A stretch of DNA of 64,000 nucleotides from Toxonevra muliebris (taxonomy: Eukaryota > Arthropoda > Insecta > Diptera > Pallopteridae), in assembly GCA_963691655.1 (NCBI GenBank), contig OY829326.1, positions 70,735,235 to 70,799,234 of the forward strand. The letters are read 5' to 3'. Both the position numbers and the translations under genes were made by a program. Shown piece by piece: positions 45,018 to 55,450 of this stretch. The first letter of the stretch is position 1. Each line of letters starts with the position of its first letter. The notes under the pieces were generated by a model that was not told the origin of the DNA, did not search any database, and saw only the letters and a program-made list of their open reading frames with translations.

Positions 45018-47060
45018 TATAAACTTATTAAACTGTTTTACTCCTTGTACTCATCCGTGAAAAAAATAATCAAATTCTTGTGAAAAAAATCGTTCCGAAA
45101 ATTGTTTCCTTAAATGCAGTAGAAATGCAAAGAATAAAAATATAATAAAAAAATTGCTTGGTTGCCACCAGGCAAACAATGTCGCGCACTGTTTGATCCT
45201 CCTGCTGCGATGCGATGACATTTTTCGACTTGTAGCAAACACCCGCAGGAGTCAAAACTTGATGCAAAGAGAGCACGAAAATATTGTGTGTGTGTGCATT
45301 GCAAAAGCGTCAAGTAAATATAAACAAGAAGAAAACAACAACAACTACACGAGCAACAATCAACAACAACAACAAAAAATAGCAACACTCGCACGTAATG
45401 GATTTTCATTGGAAAAAATACAGCAACCGAAAAGCGGCAGATATATAAGTATGTATGTCTGTGTGTGTGTGTGCAGTATATGCGATACACTAAAAGTTAA
45501 ATAAATGAAGCGAGTAAGAAATAGAAAAAGAAGGAAGAGAAACCTTAAGAATATCATCGAAAACGCGCTTAATGCAACAGCTACAACAAAAGGAAAAACA
45601 ACCAAACACAACTTCAAGAATCTACAGAAGAAACTTATTTCACTCTATTTACAATGCTGAAAACTGCAAGTTTACTATATTCTATAGATACAAAAAACTG
45701 GGTTGAGCAAAAAACTAAACGCATTGAAATATAAATGAAAATAAAAAACTATAAGGAAATAATGAAGGAAAACAAAGAAAATACATTAAAGCAGCTTACT
45801 TAGAATACCCAGAAAACTAAAGAAAAAAACCTAAAGGGCTATGAAAAATGTCAAATGCAGCAAAGCATGAAAATAAATCTACAATGAAGTGAGATGAGGT
45901 GAAATGTGTGCAACCGGATACAAATTTAGATTTCAGCTCTCAGTAATAAGCGCCAAGTAACAGCAATCAACTAACCCCAACTAACCTGTGCTAACTAACG
46001 CCACCGCCGGCATTCCTACCGCCAATTAAGCGCAAAAATAATTCGCTTATACTAGACAAGTTGCTTGCTTTTGGTTTGTTTGTGCATCTGTTGCAGCAGC
46101 AGCACACAAAATTATAATCAGGCGTTGAAAATAGCAGTGAGTTTAAAGTACCAGTCAAGCCAAGCCAAGCTGTGTGAAAATGAAGGAAGATAACACGAAT
46201 ACTGTCGTGCTATTTTTTGTTCTTTTAGCTATTATAAATTTGAAGCAAGAAAGTTTGCATAATTATAATTTTGACGCTACGTACTTTTTAGACTTCACTG
46301 GGCTTCTGTTCCGTTCTTCTTTAGTTTTCGCTCATACGTCTGTATCTCCCTCTCTCTCTCTCTGTTGTCTCTCTTGCATTCTTGCCCATTTAGTTAGAAT
46401 GTTGCGGTGTAATTAATTTAATAAAATTTTGTTATTGACACTGGTATAAAAAATAAACTTTGCACCGCATCTTCTTCTACTCTCCCTCTTTCACTTATAC
46501 TCTCTTTTTCTGTGTTTCTGTCTTTTCCATTAATAGCTAAAGCGCAAAGAGCGCATTGAAATGGAAGGAGCGCCAACACCATTTTCTAAGAAAACTTTGT
46601 GAATACTTGAATGTACCATACAAATTCATGCTAAAAACTGTGTACAAAAAAAATTAGTTCAACAATAAATAAATTTAAGGCTACGAAAAAAATGAAATAA
46701 GTTTCGAATATAGCTTGCAAAAATTTTGAGCTGTTAATTTCTTAATTAAGGGGTTCAGTATGGATTTATTTCTTAAAAAAAGAAGACGCTAAAGGAACCA
46801 ATACAATAGAAGCGTCTCTGTACACAGTGGGACCAAATGGCAAAAACGTGGTTAAAACGAAGATGTAGCCCCATTTAAATTGGAGCGAGGATGCGTGGCG
46901 AGTTTTGAAGTCAATTTCGGAAACGAGAGAACTCGTCGCTATTATCGTTGTTCAATTTACAATTTACAATTTAAGTGAAACGCTATTAATATGAAACAGC
47001 TGTTTAAAGTGAGCTTACTTCATTAAGAGTTAACATTTTTATTTTTTGAAAAAAGTGTGT
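45018..47060. other. No gene called; CAA-rich plus-strand region
   Basis: 45150-46200 is free of recognisable transposons, A/CAA-rich on the plus strand (aacaacaac near 45335-45375) and moderately GC-richer, then gcagcagcagcac at 46096-46108 and gtgtgaaaatg at 46170. This texture resembles 5' untranslated exons of fly genes, but I cannot identify an exon, splice sites or a protein. The frame 46174-46416 has no recognised domain. CT-rich runs lie at 46340-46370. Confidence 0.4.
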
Positions 47061-47068
47061 ATATATAT

Positions 47069-48142
47069 CAGGGCCGTAGCCATATTCATAAATAATTTTT
47101 ATCAAACTGATTTTTAAATGCAATAAATTAAATCGATGATACATTTGATGAACCCTATCAGACTAAGGACAAAAGTAGATGAATGTCTTAAAACTTTAGG
47201 AAAAATTTCACGATTTTTTTTAATCTTATCCTCAAAAATATGGTCAAAAGCGACAAAAAATTCCCAGAATAATCAAATTAATTTTTTTAATTTTTTAATG
47301 CATTTTTTTTATCGCGAAGGACATAATTTCGTTAACTCATTGAGTATCCACTACTGATGGTGTACCCAACCTCAAAAAAAATTACCAAAAATAGTAGAGG
47401 CTCATTTTTTCAAATGATCATTATTGGGAATTTGGGCCATTATCAATAATAAGGAACCCGGATGAGGTTGGCTTATATTCCCTAAATTCATGAAGTCACA
47501 GCATTGAAAGAGATCTTTCTAGTCGTGGTGCCCTGAGCAATAATGGATTAAAAAATTAATCACATTTTCAGATTTTCTCCTAAAACTGCTAATAAGATGG
47601 AGTTTTTGCGAAAGAATTTTTCATGTTGAACACGAATCTGAGGTCAAAAACTTTCCATCACGTCACGTTTTAGGAAAAAAATGGGGTCAAGCAAGTCTAA
47701 TTTTACAAGGATCCGATAATTTTTTCTATTTTTTATTAATTTTTAAACTTTTCAAACGGATTCAGGACGAAACTTTACACCAAAAATAGAAAAACTATGA
47801 ATGACCTAGAAAAACTATGAATGCAGGAGTGCTCAGTATCACCTTCTCTTTTTGAATCCGTAGTCAAACCTCATGTCGAAGAAAACAAATCGGATTTGAT
47901 CGCATAGTGTAACTGAGATTTCAAATTTATTTTTTTATATTTGACTTTTTAGAAAAAAAACAGATAAAAGTAAAAAATGTCGTTAAATAGATTCTATTTT
48001 GACTTTTTTCCCATCCATTGGCAATTAATCTCAAAAATTAGAATAAAGTTTCCACATTTCGGGGGGGGGAGGGGGGGAGGGGGAGGGGGGGCAAGAGGAG
48101 GTTATCAGAACCCCCAAAACCTCCCCCCTAAATACGGCCTTG
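47069..48142. mobile_element. hAT-like non-autonomous element with G-rich end
   Basis: Begins cagggccgta and ends tacggccttg: ten-base inverted ends with one mismatch, of the CAGGG(C)C type common in hAT. It is flanked by atatatat on both sides (47061-47068 and 48143-48150), consistent with an 8-bp duplication, though the sequence is low-complexity. Near the right end is a run of G with A interruptions (48061-48092). No intact transposase frame. Confidence 0.72.
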
Positions 48143-48734
48143 ATATATATATATAAATATATATAATGAACTTAATCTCAGAAAAATATAGTACAAAAGA
48201 TTATGTATTAGTTAAATAATTGCTGCACTAAAGATTATTCCATTTTTCCTCTTTTTTCTGCTAATATGCTACATATTTTAACAGTGATATAGCTCATATG
48301 CTCTCGCTAGCGAATTTTTTCTAAATTTTCTAAATAAACTGGCGAGACGAAGGTTCGCCTTGCTTCATTGTAGACAGTGTTGTCAAAAATTTTTGGACGT
48401 TGTAGCTTCAACTGTGAAAAAAGGAGCTAAAAAAATAAGCTAAATCTGTGTTTTTTTTTAAACATACACTTCATTGTTCTGTTTGTACTATACATTACAG
48501 GTACATAAAATAAGTACAAGTACACAAAAGAAACTTTTGGTTTTTAGTAACAATGAAAAACAAAAATCCAGTTCAGCAAACAAAACAAAAAGAAAGTTAA
48601 AGAACTTAAAGTATGTGCACGAAAAAATTAGTTGCACGGTAAAATCAAAATTCAAAGTCACTCAAGAAACTTACTTTACTGCCGATATTATTCCATCGTC
48701 CTTTTTGAACATAATTGAATAGTGTAAAGTATGC

Positions 48735-49135
48735 CAGCATTGAAGGAACACGATCGCGAGTTAATTTTCGCAAACAGTTATAAAATCCAGACATGTCTCA
48801 TAATGACAACGACAAAGAACTTAAAATGGCTAAAGCCTCAGTGACTTTTGTACTTAAAAGATACAATGACTCTGCTTTGAAACGCTAGGCCGTTAGTGGA
48901 AGAAAACCATGATTTGAATCACAGATTAAAGTAAACAAGTGTTGACCTATTTGGAACGAAATTCTGGACTTTCGGTACAAAAACTACGTAAGAGAGCTAG
49001 ATTACGTTTATTTAAAGTGAATGCAGCACCAAACCGTAATGTCAACTAAAATTATTGGTGAAACAATTTACTCGAAAATTATATGACAAATTCGTGGATA
49101 ATTTCAACTGAGTTATAATGGACGATATATTATTT
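48735..49135 (+). pseudogene. N-terminal relic of a DD37E (ITmD37E-like) transposase
   Basis: Through frame breaks the reading gives MSHNDNDKELKMAKASVTFV then LKRYNDS (helix-turn-helix region), AVSGRKP, YLERNSGLSVQKLRKRARLR, FKVNAAPNRNVN and RKLYDKFVDNFN, ending at VIMDD near 49120. The order and wording match the N-terminal half of the transposase at 54560-55450. The sequence stops at the first catalytic Asp motif (M-D-D); the catalytic C-terminal half is missing. Confidence 0.7.
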
Positions 49136-49202
49136 TAAAATAAACATTATTCATTAATTTTGTGATATCTTCAGTTATAATAAGTTTTTTGAGACCATAT
49201 CT

Positions 49203-49323
49203 TAGTCTGCTCTTAGACGTAGAGACTGGTCTCTTGAAACTTTCAAATATGTAGGTAAGAGGGGTATACTTTTTTCATCTCACTCAAAGAGGCTAGTCTC
49301 CATGTCTAAGAGCAGACTTAGGC
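49203..49323. repeat. Fold-back repeat, ~35-bp arms
   Basis: tagtctgctcttagac...agagact (49203-49236) is the imperfect reverse complement of agtctc...gtctaagagcagactta (49285-49320). It could fold into a hairpin of about 120 nt. Confidence 0.8.
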
Positions 49324-49744
49324 CGATCTGGTTGTAAAATATGCTCAAGTGTGTAGAGCATGGCTTACTATTCGGTTCACCAACATCGAACACTGCGTAA
49401 TCATAACTCTTTGATATTGTTGTTGAGCGCGGAGCGAGAATTTGCCTGCTCATATACAAAATATTGTGCAATATGTGTAATCGGAGTATTGAATTTGTAG
49501 CTATAAAAAAGCTAAACACAATAAAAAAAAATAGCTAAAAAAGTAGCTAAAAGACAATATTTGTAGCCAAATGACAAAAAAGGAAGCTAAATCTAGCTAC
49601 AAAATCGCTAAACACTGATTGTAGCTGCACACGTTGAAACAGATTGAAAGAAAAATTGTTGACGAAACGCTTTCGAACATCGTTACGCGTTCTCGTTCCA
49701 TTGTAAATGGGACTTGTATTCGAAATTGCTTAAAATTTGTTATT

Positions 49745-49915
49745 CCGGGGGTTTTTGGGGTTGCTGATTACTAATCTGAAGTCAGATTTTCGGAATTAAT
49801 CGGCAGATGCAATATGGCGAATGGTTTTTTAAGTTCATCAGATTTGTTTGAAACTCGTTACTCGACAGGTTTCGCGATCACTGATTACAAATTTAATGTC
49901 AGATTCGTAATCAAT
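49745..49915. repeat. Two-copy direct repeat, ~112 bp apart
   Basis: gctgattactaatctgaagtcagatt (49762-49787) recurs in diverged form as actgattacaaatttaatgtcagatt (49878-49903). It may be part of a dispersed repeat. No coding. Confidence 0.5.
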
Positions 49916-52900
49916 TCAAAAGAATAGTTTTATATAAAATCAATTATTTATTGTTATTAGAACTTATTTACATATTTGTTTGTATGTAAAATAAAAATTA
50001 AAGTGCCCACTTTTCAACTTTCATACATTTTCATTAAGATTTAAGAAGAAAAATCTTAAATGAAATATAAACCCATGGTTAACTCTTATTCTTAAGCGTA
50101 AAAAATATTAAAGCTACAAAAAAATAGGAACTGACTGAGAGATTTACATATCTTTGAAGAATTGAATGTCCTTGAGTATTTTAGTAAATTAGTATCCTTG
50201 AAAAATATTCTTTCCATATTTTATTTTAGTTTTTATATTTTTTTCTTAAAGTTCTTGGTATTACCTTTCCAATGAGCTCCATACTGTTAACCCTTTCGCT
50301 ACCGCTGCTACACATGGGATTCTAAAATTTTGTTTATATGACATCTGGCAATACTTTAGAAAAAGCGAAATTTGCCCACATTAATGAGTGTGAACATAAG
50401 TAATCAGGGTAGTCCTTATTTACTATAACCTTATTATACTGGATTGTTGATTGAAAAATTTTGTCAAAAATTCTTCCGAAAATATCAGTTTTCATAGATC
50501 TTTTCGCTTTATAAGTATCAAGTCGGGTAATTATTCCCCTAGATTGTAGCGACTGTGAGATTGATGCCGAAACATTTTATATTGTCTTGATGGAGATTAG
50601 AGTCCTTATGAAAATATATGAAAAACAGATTTGAAGTTGTGAAAAAGTTTCGAGTAGTTTTTGCCCTACACGACCCTATTTTGTCCTTACAAAATGAAAT
50701 AAAAGTTAAATTGAATTTAAAACTTCTTTATTGAAAGTGGTACACCATTATTTTGTTAAAACACTTTCTCCTTTTTCTTTTCACACATATATTCCTCTTT
50801 CTTTTTTGACTCTTTCTTCTACTCACCTTCCTACTGTTATCTCTGAGTTTTCGCTTAAAAAAATATTTCAATATTTGCTTTCGTTATATAATTAATTTCT
50901 AAGAACTTTCGTTCTCTAGCTGGCGAAATGTAAGCCAACAAAACAGAACAGCAGAAACAAGTGTGCTCTAACCACTCAGTCATGCTGTTAGCACTTAAGG
51001 TTTCATTGAAAGGTAAATAGCATCATCTCTCGACAGAAAACAGCAAATTTTCAAGCATATGAATTGCTAAGAAAAACATTTAACTTTCAGTATGTTTCGA
51101 ATTGCATTAAAAATCTTTTCTTTTTTACTTTACTTTTAGTTTTTTGTTTTTATTAGTGCAATTTTTAATGAGCTTAAACTTCCATCAATTTTTTTTCACG
51201 AAAATTCTCCCAAAAAAATAATAAATTCGTAATCATCAATTTTATTATAAAATATCAACAGTGCAACGCTGTTACTGACTGAGACTCTCCAATTAATTAA
51301 AATCGAAAAATAAAGTAAAAGTACACACACACACGCACACCTACATATAATAAACATACACAGATATCAAAGCCACACCACAGCGTGCCATCATACACAC
51401 ACATACATACATTTAAGTATGGAACAGTAACAGTAACAGGTGCAATATTAATTACAAGTGTCAGTAGCTGCAACAGCAGCAGTATCATATCATACTTCCA
51501 TACATATTCAACGGCAGCTAGACCGAAAGTACGTACCTACTGCCACTTGTAAATTGTGGTTTTGCTATTAGGAGCCGAGAAACTAAAAGGTATAGAGAGC
51601 CAAAGAGAAAATGAGCGCAGAGGCTCTTCAGCATCAATGTTGAAAAATTACACACACAAGATGGCGTAATTATCTCAGCAATCAGTTCGCTGACCTTTTT
51701 CTGGTTTAATGTCTGTGTGTGTTTTATTTTTTGTAAATATGTATATGTGAGTTTGTGTTTGTGGCTATGCAACTCTCAACCCAGACATCAACAAAACACA
51801 CATACAAGAATGTGAGTGTATGGCTGTATCTGGCATTCTTCCGGTTGTTGAGAAATGCAGCATAATTATAGTGTTACAGTGTTACAGATGCTGTCGTTGC
51901 TGTTTTTGTTGTTGAAAGTAGCCAACATAGCATCAAAAGGAGCATTACAGGCAAAAGATTCTTGCTCCTTTTTTTGTTTTAATTAAAAGTCATTCTCCTT
52001 TTGAAATGCGAAGAAGTAAAATGCACAAGAATAAATTTTTACCATAAAAATACTGAAATGTTTTTTTTTTTTACCCAGTTTTGTGAACCTCAGAGTGCAC
52101 GCTTAACCAAATATGTAAGGTAGTTTTGCTAAATATTGACTCTGGGCAGTGATACGTTCCATGCACAAAAGTCAGGAGATTGATTCACGGAACCGGACAT
52201 AACAAATATGACATGAAGATTTTATGCAAATTTATTTATAAATAAACTAGTTTCCCTAGCAATGTTTCGAATGTTACGCAACTATATGGGCGTGACAACT
52301 CCCAGTCTAAATCTAATTATTGCCACTCCCCTGGCGTAAAAACGATCATATTCCGTTCAATATCTACTAATAACATATCGCCTTTACGCACAAACTTTCA
52401 TTGTTTGGTCAAGTGTTTTGTTAGTATGGGAGGTTTCACGACCACAAATCTACAGGTAGGCATATTTTTTCAAAAGAATGCCATTAACAAATAACATATC
52501 AGAGCAAATGTTAGAGTCGTACCAAAAATGGTGCCAGAGATATTCCATAATGAAAGGCTTTATTTGTTATTTTGCAACGTTTAGATTCTTGATAGTATGA
52601 AGCATGAATAAAATAATCCAATTTGTGAGGTTACGTTCTAAATATGTTGATAGATCTGAGTATTTTTCAATGTGATCAAGTAAATTTTCTTCTAGTCACT
52701 GATTTTTGGAAAAATTGTTTTTGTAGATTCTGTGGTCTCAAAGAAAATGCTAAATAAAAAACAAACCAATATTGCGAAAAAGCAGTATAGATACGTGGAA
52801 TTATTTTCCACACTCCTACTGCAAATGTAAACTATGGTGTAAACCAACCATTTTTGAATGCTTGGCAGAGTGAAAAAGTTTCACCTGTAGCGAATAATTT

Positions 52901-53640
52901 TGCCATGTCTTTTGCTGAAATATTCTCCATCAGTGGTTATCAGAAGGTAAGCTGGTACAGAGTGGTGCAAAATTACATTTATGGTTAGGTAAATTTTTTA
53001 TATATAAACTATAATTTGTTTTTCTTTTAAGTGCAACATTTAAATGAAAAATTTTATTGACTGAAACGCTGAAATAACGCCTCGCTAATAACAGCCATCT
53101 CCTGCTTCACGTAAACGTGATCTTTTCAACACATTTTACATAGCTTTTCTCAAAACTCCAGGTGTTCAGACATTGACAGAGTCGACGAACTTGCGTGGGT
53201 CGCATTCAATAGGAAATACCTATTTAATTTGTACCCATATACGTCCCACGCAAGTATTTTTATACCTACTAAAATTCACAAGTACAAAGTTTCAGGACAA
53301 TCTGTATGGGGTTAAGAATCTGTATGAGATTAGAAATTATTTTATACTTTTTAGTCCGTTTTAAAAATGTGGTGTATTAAACATTTTTGTTTATTTAAAT
53401 TATTATTTTCTGTTTTTTAGTCTTGTGTGTACCTAAGCGCTTGTAAATTTTCCGTGTAATCGATAACAACCTAATATGAAAAGCAGAACAGTTTTACTTA
53501 TTTTTCTTTGAAATAATATCACATAAAAAGAATTAGTTGTGCGAAAGTGTCGTAAAAATCTTGTTTATGTCGGACGTATTTCCGAACTTTAAAGTGTGCA
53601 GAAAAAACTACGATCGTATCGAAAAATGATTTTTACAACG
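49916..53640. other. Non-coding, no gene seen
   Basis: At 50288 a ttaaccctttcgctaccg phrase resembles a piggyBac-type left end (TTAA then CCCTTT), but no matching right end was found. CA-rich microsatellites lie at 51322-51420, and (aac/cag) repeats at 51430-51485. Open frames are translations of these and carry no domain. Confidence 0.55.
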
Positions 53641-53644
53641 ATGA

Positions 53645-53755
53645 ATGCAATGCTTTGACCTATGAATCTTATTGACAAATATCTACTTTCAAGAAACGCC
53701 ATATAAATTATCCTCGACACAAACCACACATTAGCTATGCCATCTATTAATCAAC
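53645..53755 (-). repeat. 5'-end fragment of the 11-kb/60-kb mariner family
   Basis: Matches 60440-60510: cttattgacaaat, attatcctcgacacaaacca and tagctatgccatct occur in the same order. It is a left-end remnant without transposase sequence. Confidence 0.65.
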
Positions 53756-53767
53756 ACCGTACTCCTT

Positions 53768-53922
53768 ATTTATACACCAACCTGAAAGTATGCTGTACTA
53801 TAATTATTGCATAATAATAATATTTATATACCAGCCAGAAAGTATGCTGTAGTATAATTCCTTATTAATAATATTTATACACCAGCCTGAAAGTATGCTG
53901 TACTATAATTATTGTGTCTGTA
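53768..53922. repeat. Minisatellite, three units of ~52 bp
   Basis: Unit starting atttatacaccagcctgaaa (through tatgctgtactataatt) occurs at 53768, 53822 and 53873, with a few substitutions. The initial atttatacacc resembles the terminus of the adjacent mariner-family fragment, so the array may have grown from the element's end. Confidence 0.85.
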
Positions 53923-54550
53923 AATAAATAAACGCTAATATTTTATATTATATTATTTCATATTGCATCGTCATCCAGTTGTAAGTTATGTTTAAAGCTT
54001 AAACCAACTGTAATATAGAGTTATTGTAGTTTGCATTCCCTTTACATTATTCAAGAATAGGCATGTCTTTGAAAAGTCACAGATGACTTAATATTCACCA
54101 GAATGTAATGAGTTTTTTATTTAAAAAAAAAAAAATCAGCGCAAGCTTACAAAAACTTTAACATCAGACGCCTTTATTATATTTATCTCTACAAACTTTT
54201 TTTGTTTCCACACCAACTCTCCACTCGTTTTTTGTACCCTCCAATTTGGGAGTTTTCGTACAAATGTCCCCAAAAATTGTTTTAGTGGTTACCTGACTTA
54301 GAAAGTAGCTGAATTCTTTGAAATTGTAATTGGTAATTAACATTTTCAATTCCTCAGTAATGGAATTGGAAAATTGGATTTTTAATTACATATTTTAAAT
54401 TGTAATCTGAAATAAGATTTGTGCACGATGCAACAGTGCATACGTTTTTACTCATAGTGTTTTCCTAGTTTAAATTTAAAATTTTTTCACATCAAAGTAG
54501 CTTTGTTAAACATGTTTAAGCTCCCATGTCAAATTTTGAGATCAATCGAT
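53923..54550. other. Non-coding, no gene seen
   Basis: AT-rich; may contain the 5' untranslated part of the next element. No terminal repeat was identified. Confidence 0.45.
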
Positions 54551-55450
54551 AGTTTTTGGCTTTAAAATGAGCAGCGAAATAGAAGTGAGTGAAAAAATTG
54601 TTAGACTGCCCAATGAAAATCCAAATATGACTTTCAAAGCAATTGCTCGAAAAGCACGGGTTTCGCGAAATACCGTTCCCTGTGTTATTAAAGCATACAA
54701 TGAACGCCTGACCATTAATAGAAAGCAAAGAAGTGGCTGAAACAATGCGTTTAATAACCCTGATATGACCAAGAATGTGATAGCTACCTCCTTTAAAAAA
54801 ATCCCAATACATCAGGCAGAAAAGTGGCTGAAAAACTAGGATGCTCTGAAACTCGAAGAAGAACAGCGAGGTAAAAGAGCGAGCCAAAATTTTTCACCGT
54901 AATTTCATAAGGGATTTTGATTGCTGCATTATGGACGATGAGACCTATGAACTGGGTGACTTTTCGCAGCTTCCAGCTGTGCATTTTTATGTTGCAGGTC
55001 GTAGAGAAAATGTCCAGGGGCAGTATAAGTATAATATAAGTATAATATAAGACCCAGAAGAAGTCTAAATTCCCCAATAAGTTTTTGGTGTGGCAGGCAA
55101 TCTGTCGACGTGGTAGACGAAGCAATTCATTTGTAACAACTGAGACAATCAACACAGATATATATATTCGGGAGTGTCTGCAAGAAAGACTTTTGCCATT
55201 CATAAAGCAGCACGCGGTTTTTGTTTTCTTTTAGCTTGATTTGGCTGCGTGCATTACAGTAAAGTAGCAGTAGAATGGTACGAAAAAAATAATGTAATAC
55301 TTGTACCCAGATATGCGAATCCACCTAACTGCCCAGACCTCAGACCCATAGAAAGATATTGGGCTCTAGTAAAAAGGACCATTAACGGCACAAAACAGGT
55401 TGCTGAAACCGTTACTAGTTTTTCCAAAAAGTGGCTGTCATCAAGATAAA
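54551..55450 (+). pseudogene. Tc1/mariner transposase with DD37E spacing, frameshifted
   Basis: N-terminus MSSEIEVSEKIVRL near 54567, then NPNMTFKAIARKARVSRNTV (helix-turn-helix) and KAYNERLTINRKQRSG before a stop. After a gap comes VKERAKIFHRNFIRDFDCCI then MDDETY with the first catalytic Asp (54934-54939), FSQLPAVHFY, FGVAGNLSTW-type frameshifted text near 55090, and TINTDIYIRECLQ in the right frame. Then DLAAC (Asp codon 55238-55240) and, after a one-base loss, HYSKVAVEWYEKNNVILVPR, PNCPDLRPIERYWALVKRTI with Glu at 55351-55353. Between that Asp and the Glu are 37 residues, the signature of the ITmD37E group described from mosquitoes. The triad is complete, but stops and frameshifts inactivate it. 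The minus-strand frames here are shadows. Confidence 0.88.

Larger units (their letters stand above)
48375..49617. mobile_element. hAT-like element hosting other repeats
   Basis: Ends cagtgttgtc... and ...gctaaacactg are inverted (CAGTGTT), with subterminal gtagctt/agctaaa motifs repeated near both sides. The flanking 8 bp are attgtaga (48367-48374) and attgtagc (49618-49625), seven of eight identical. Inside lie the DD37E relic at 48735-49135 and a 121-bp hairpin at 49203-49323. Confidence 0.72.

Noticed and set aside
45110..45617. Overlapping open frames on both strands rich in Phe/Leu or Asn/Gln
   Set aside because: Translations of CAA/TTG repeats; both strands are equally open, so no coding evidence.
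53768..53922. CRISPR-like array (three spaced repeats)
   Set aside because: Units are contiguous ~52-bp tandem repeats without unique spacers, and the context is a eukaryotic genome. Minisatellite.
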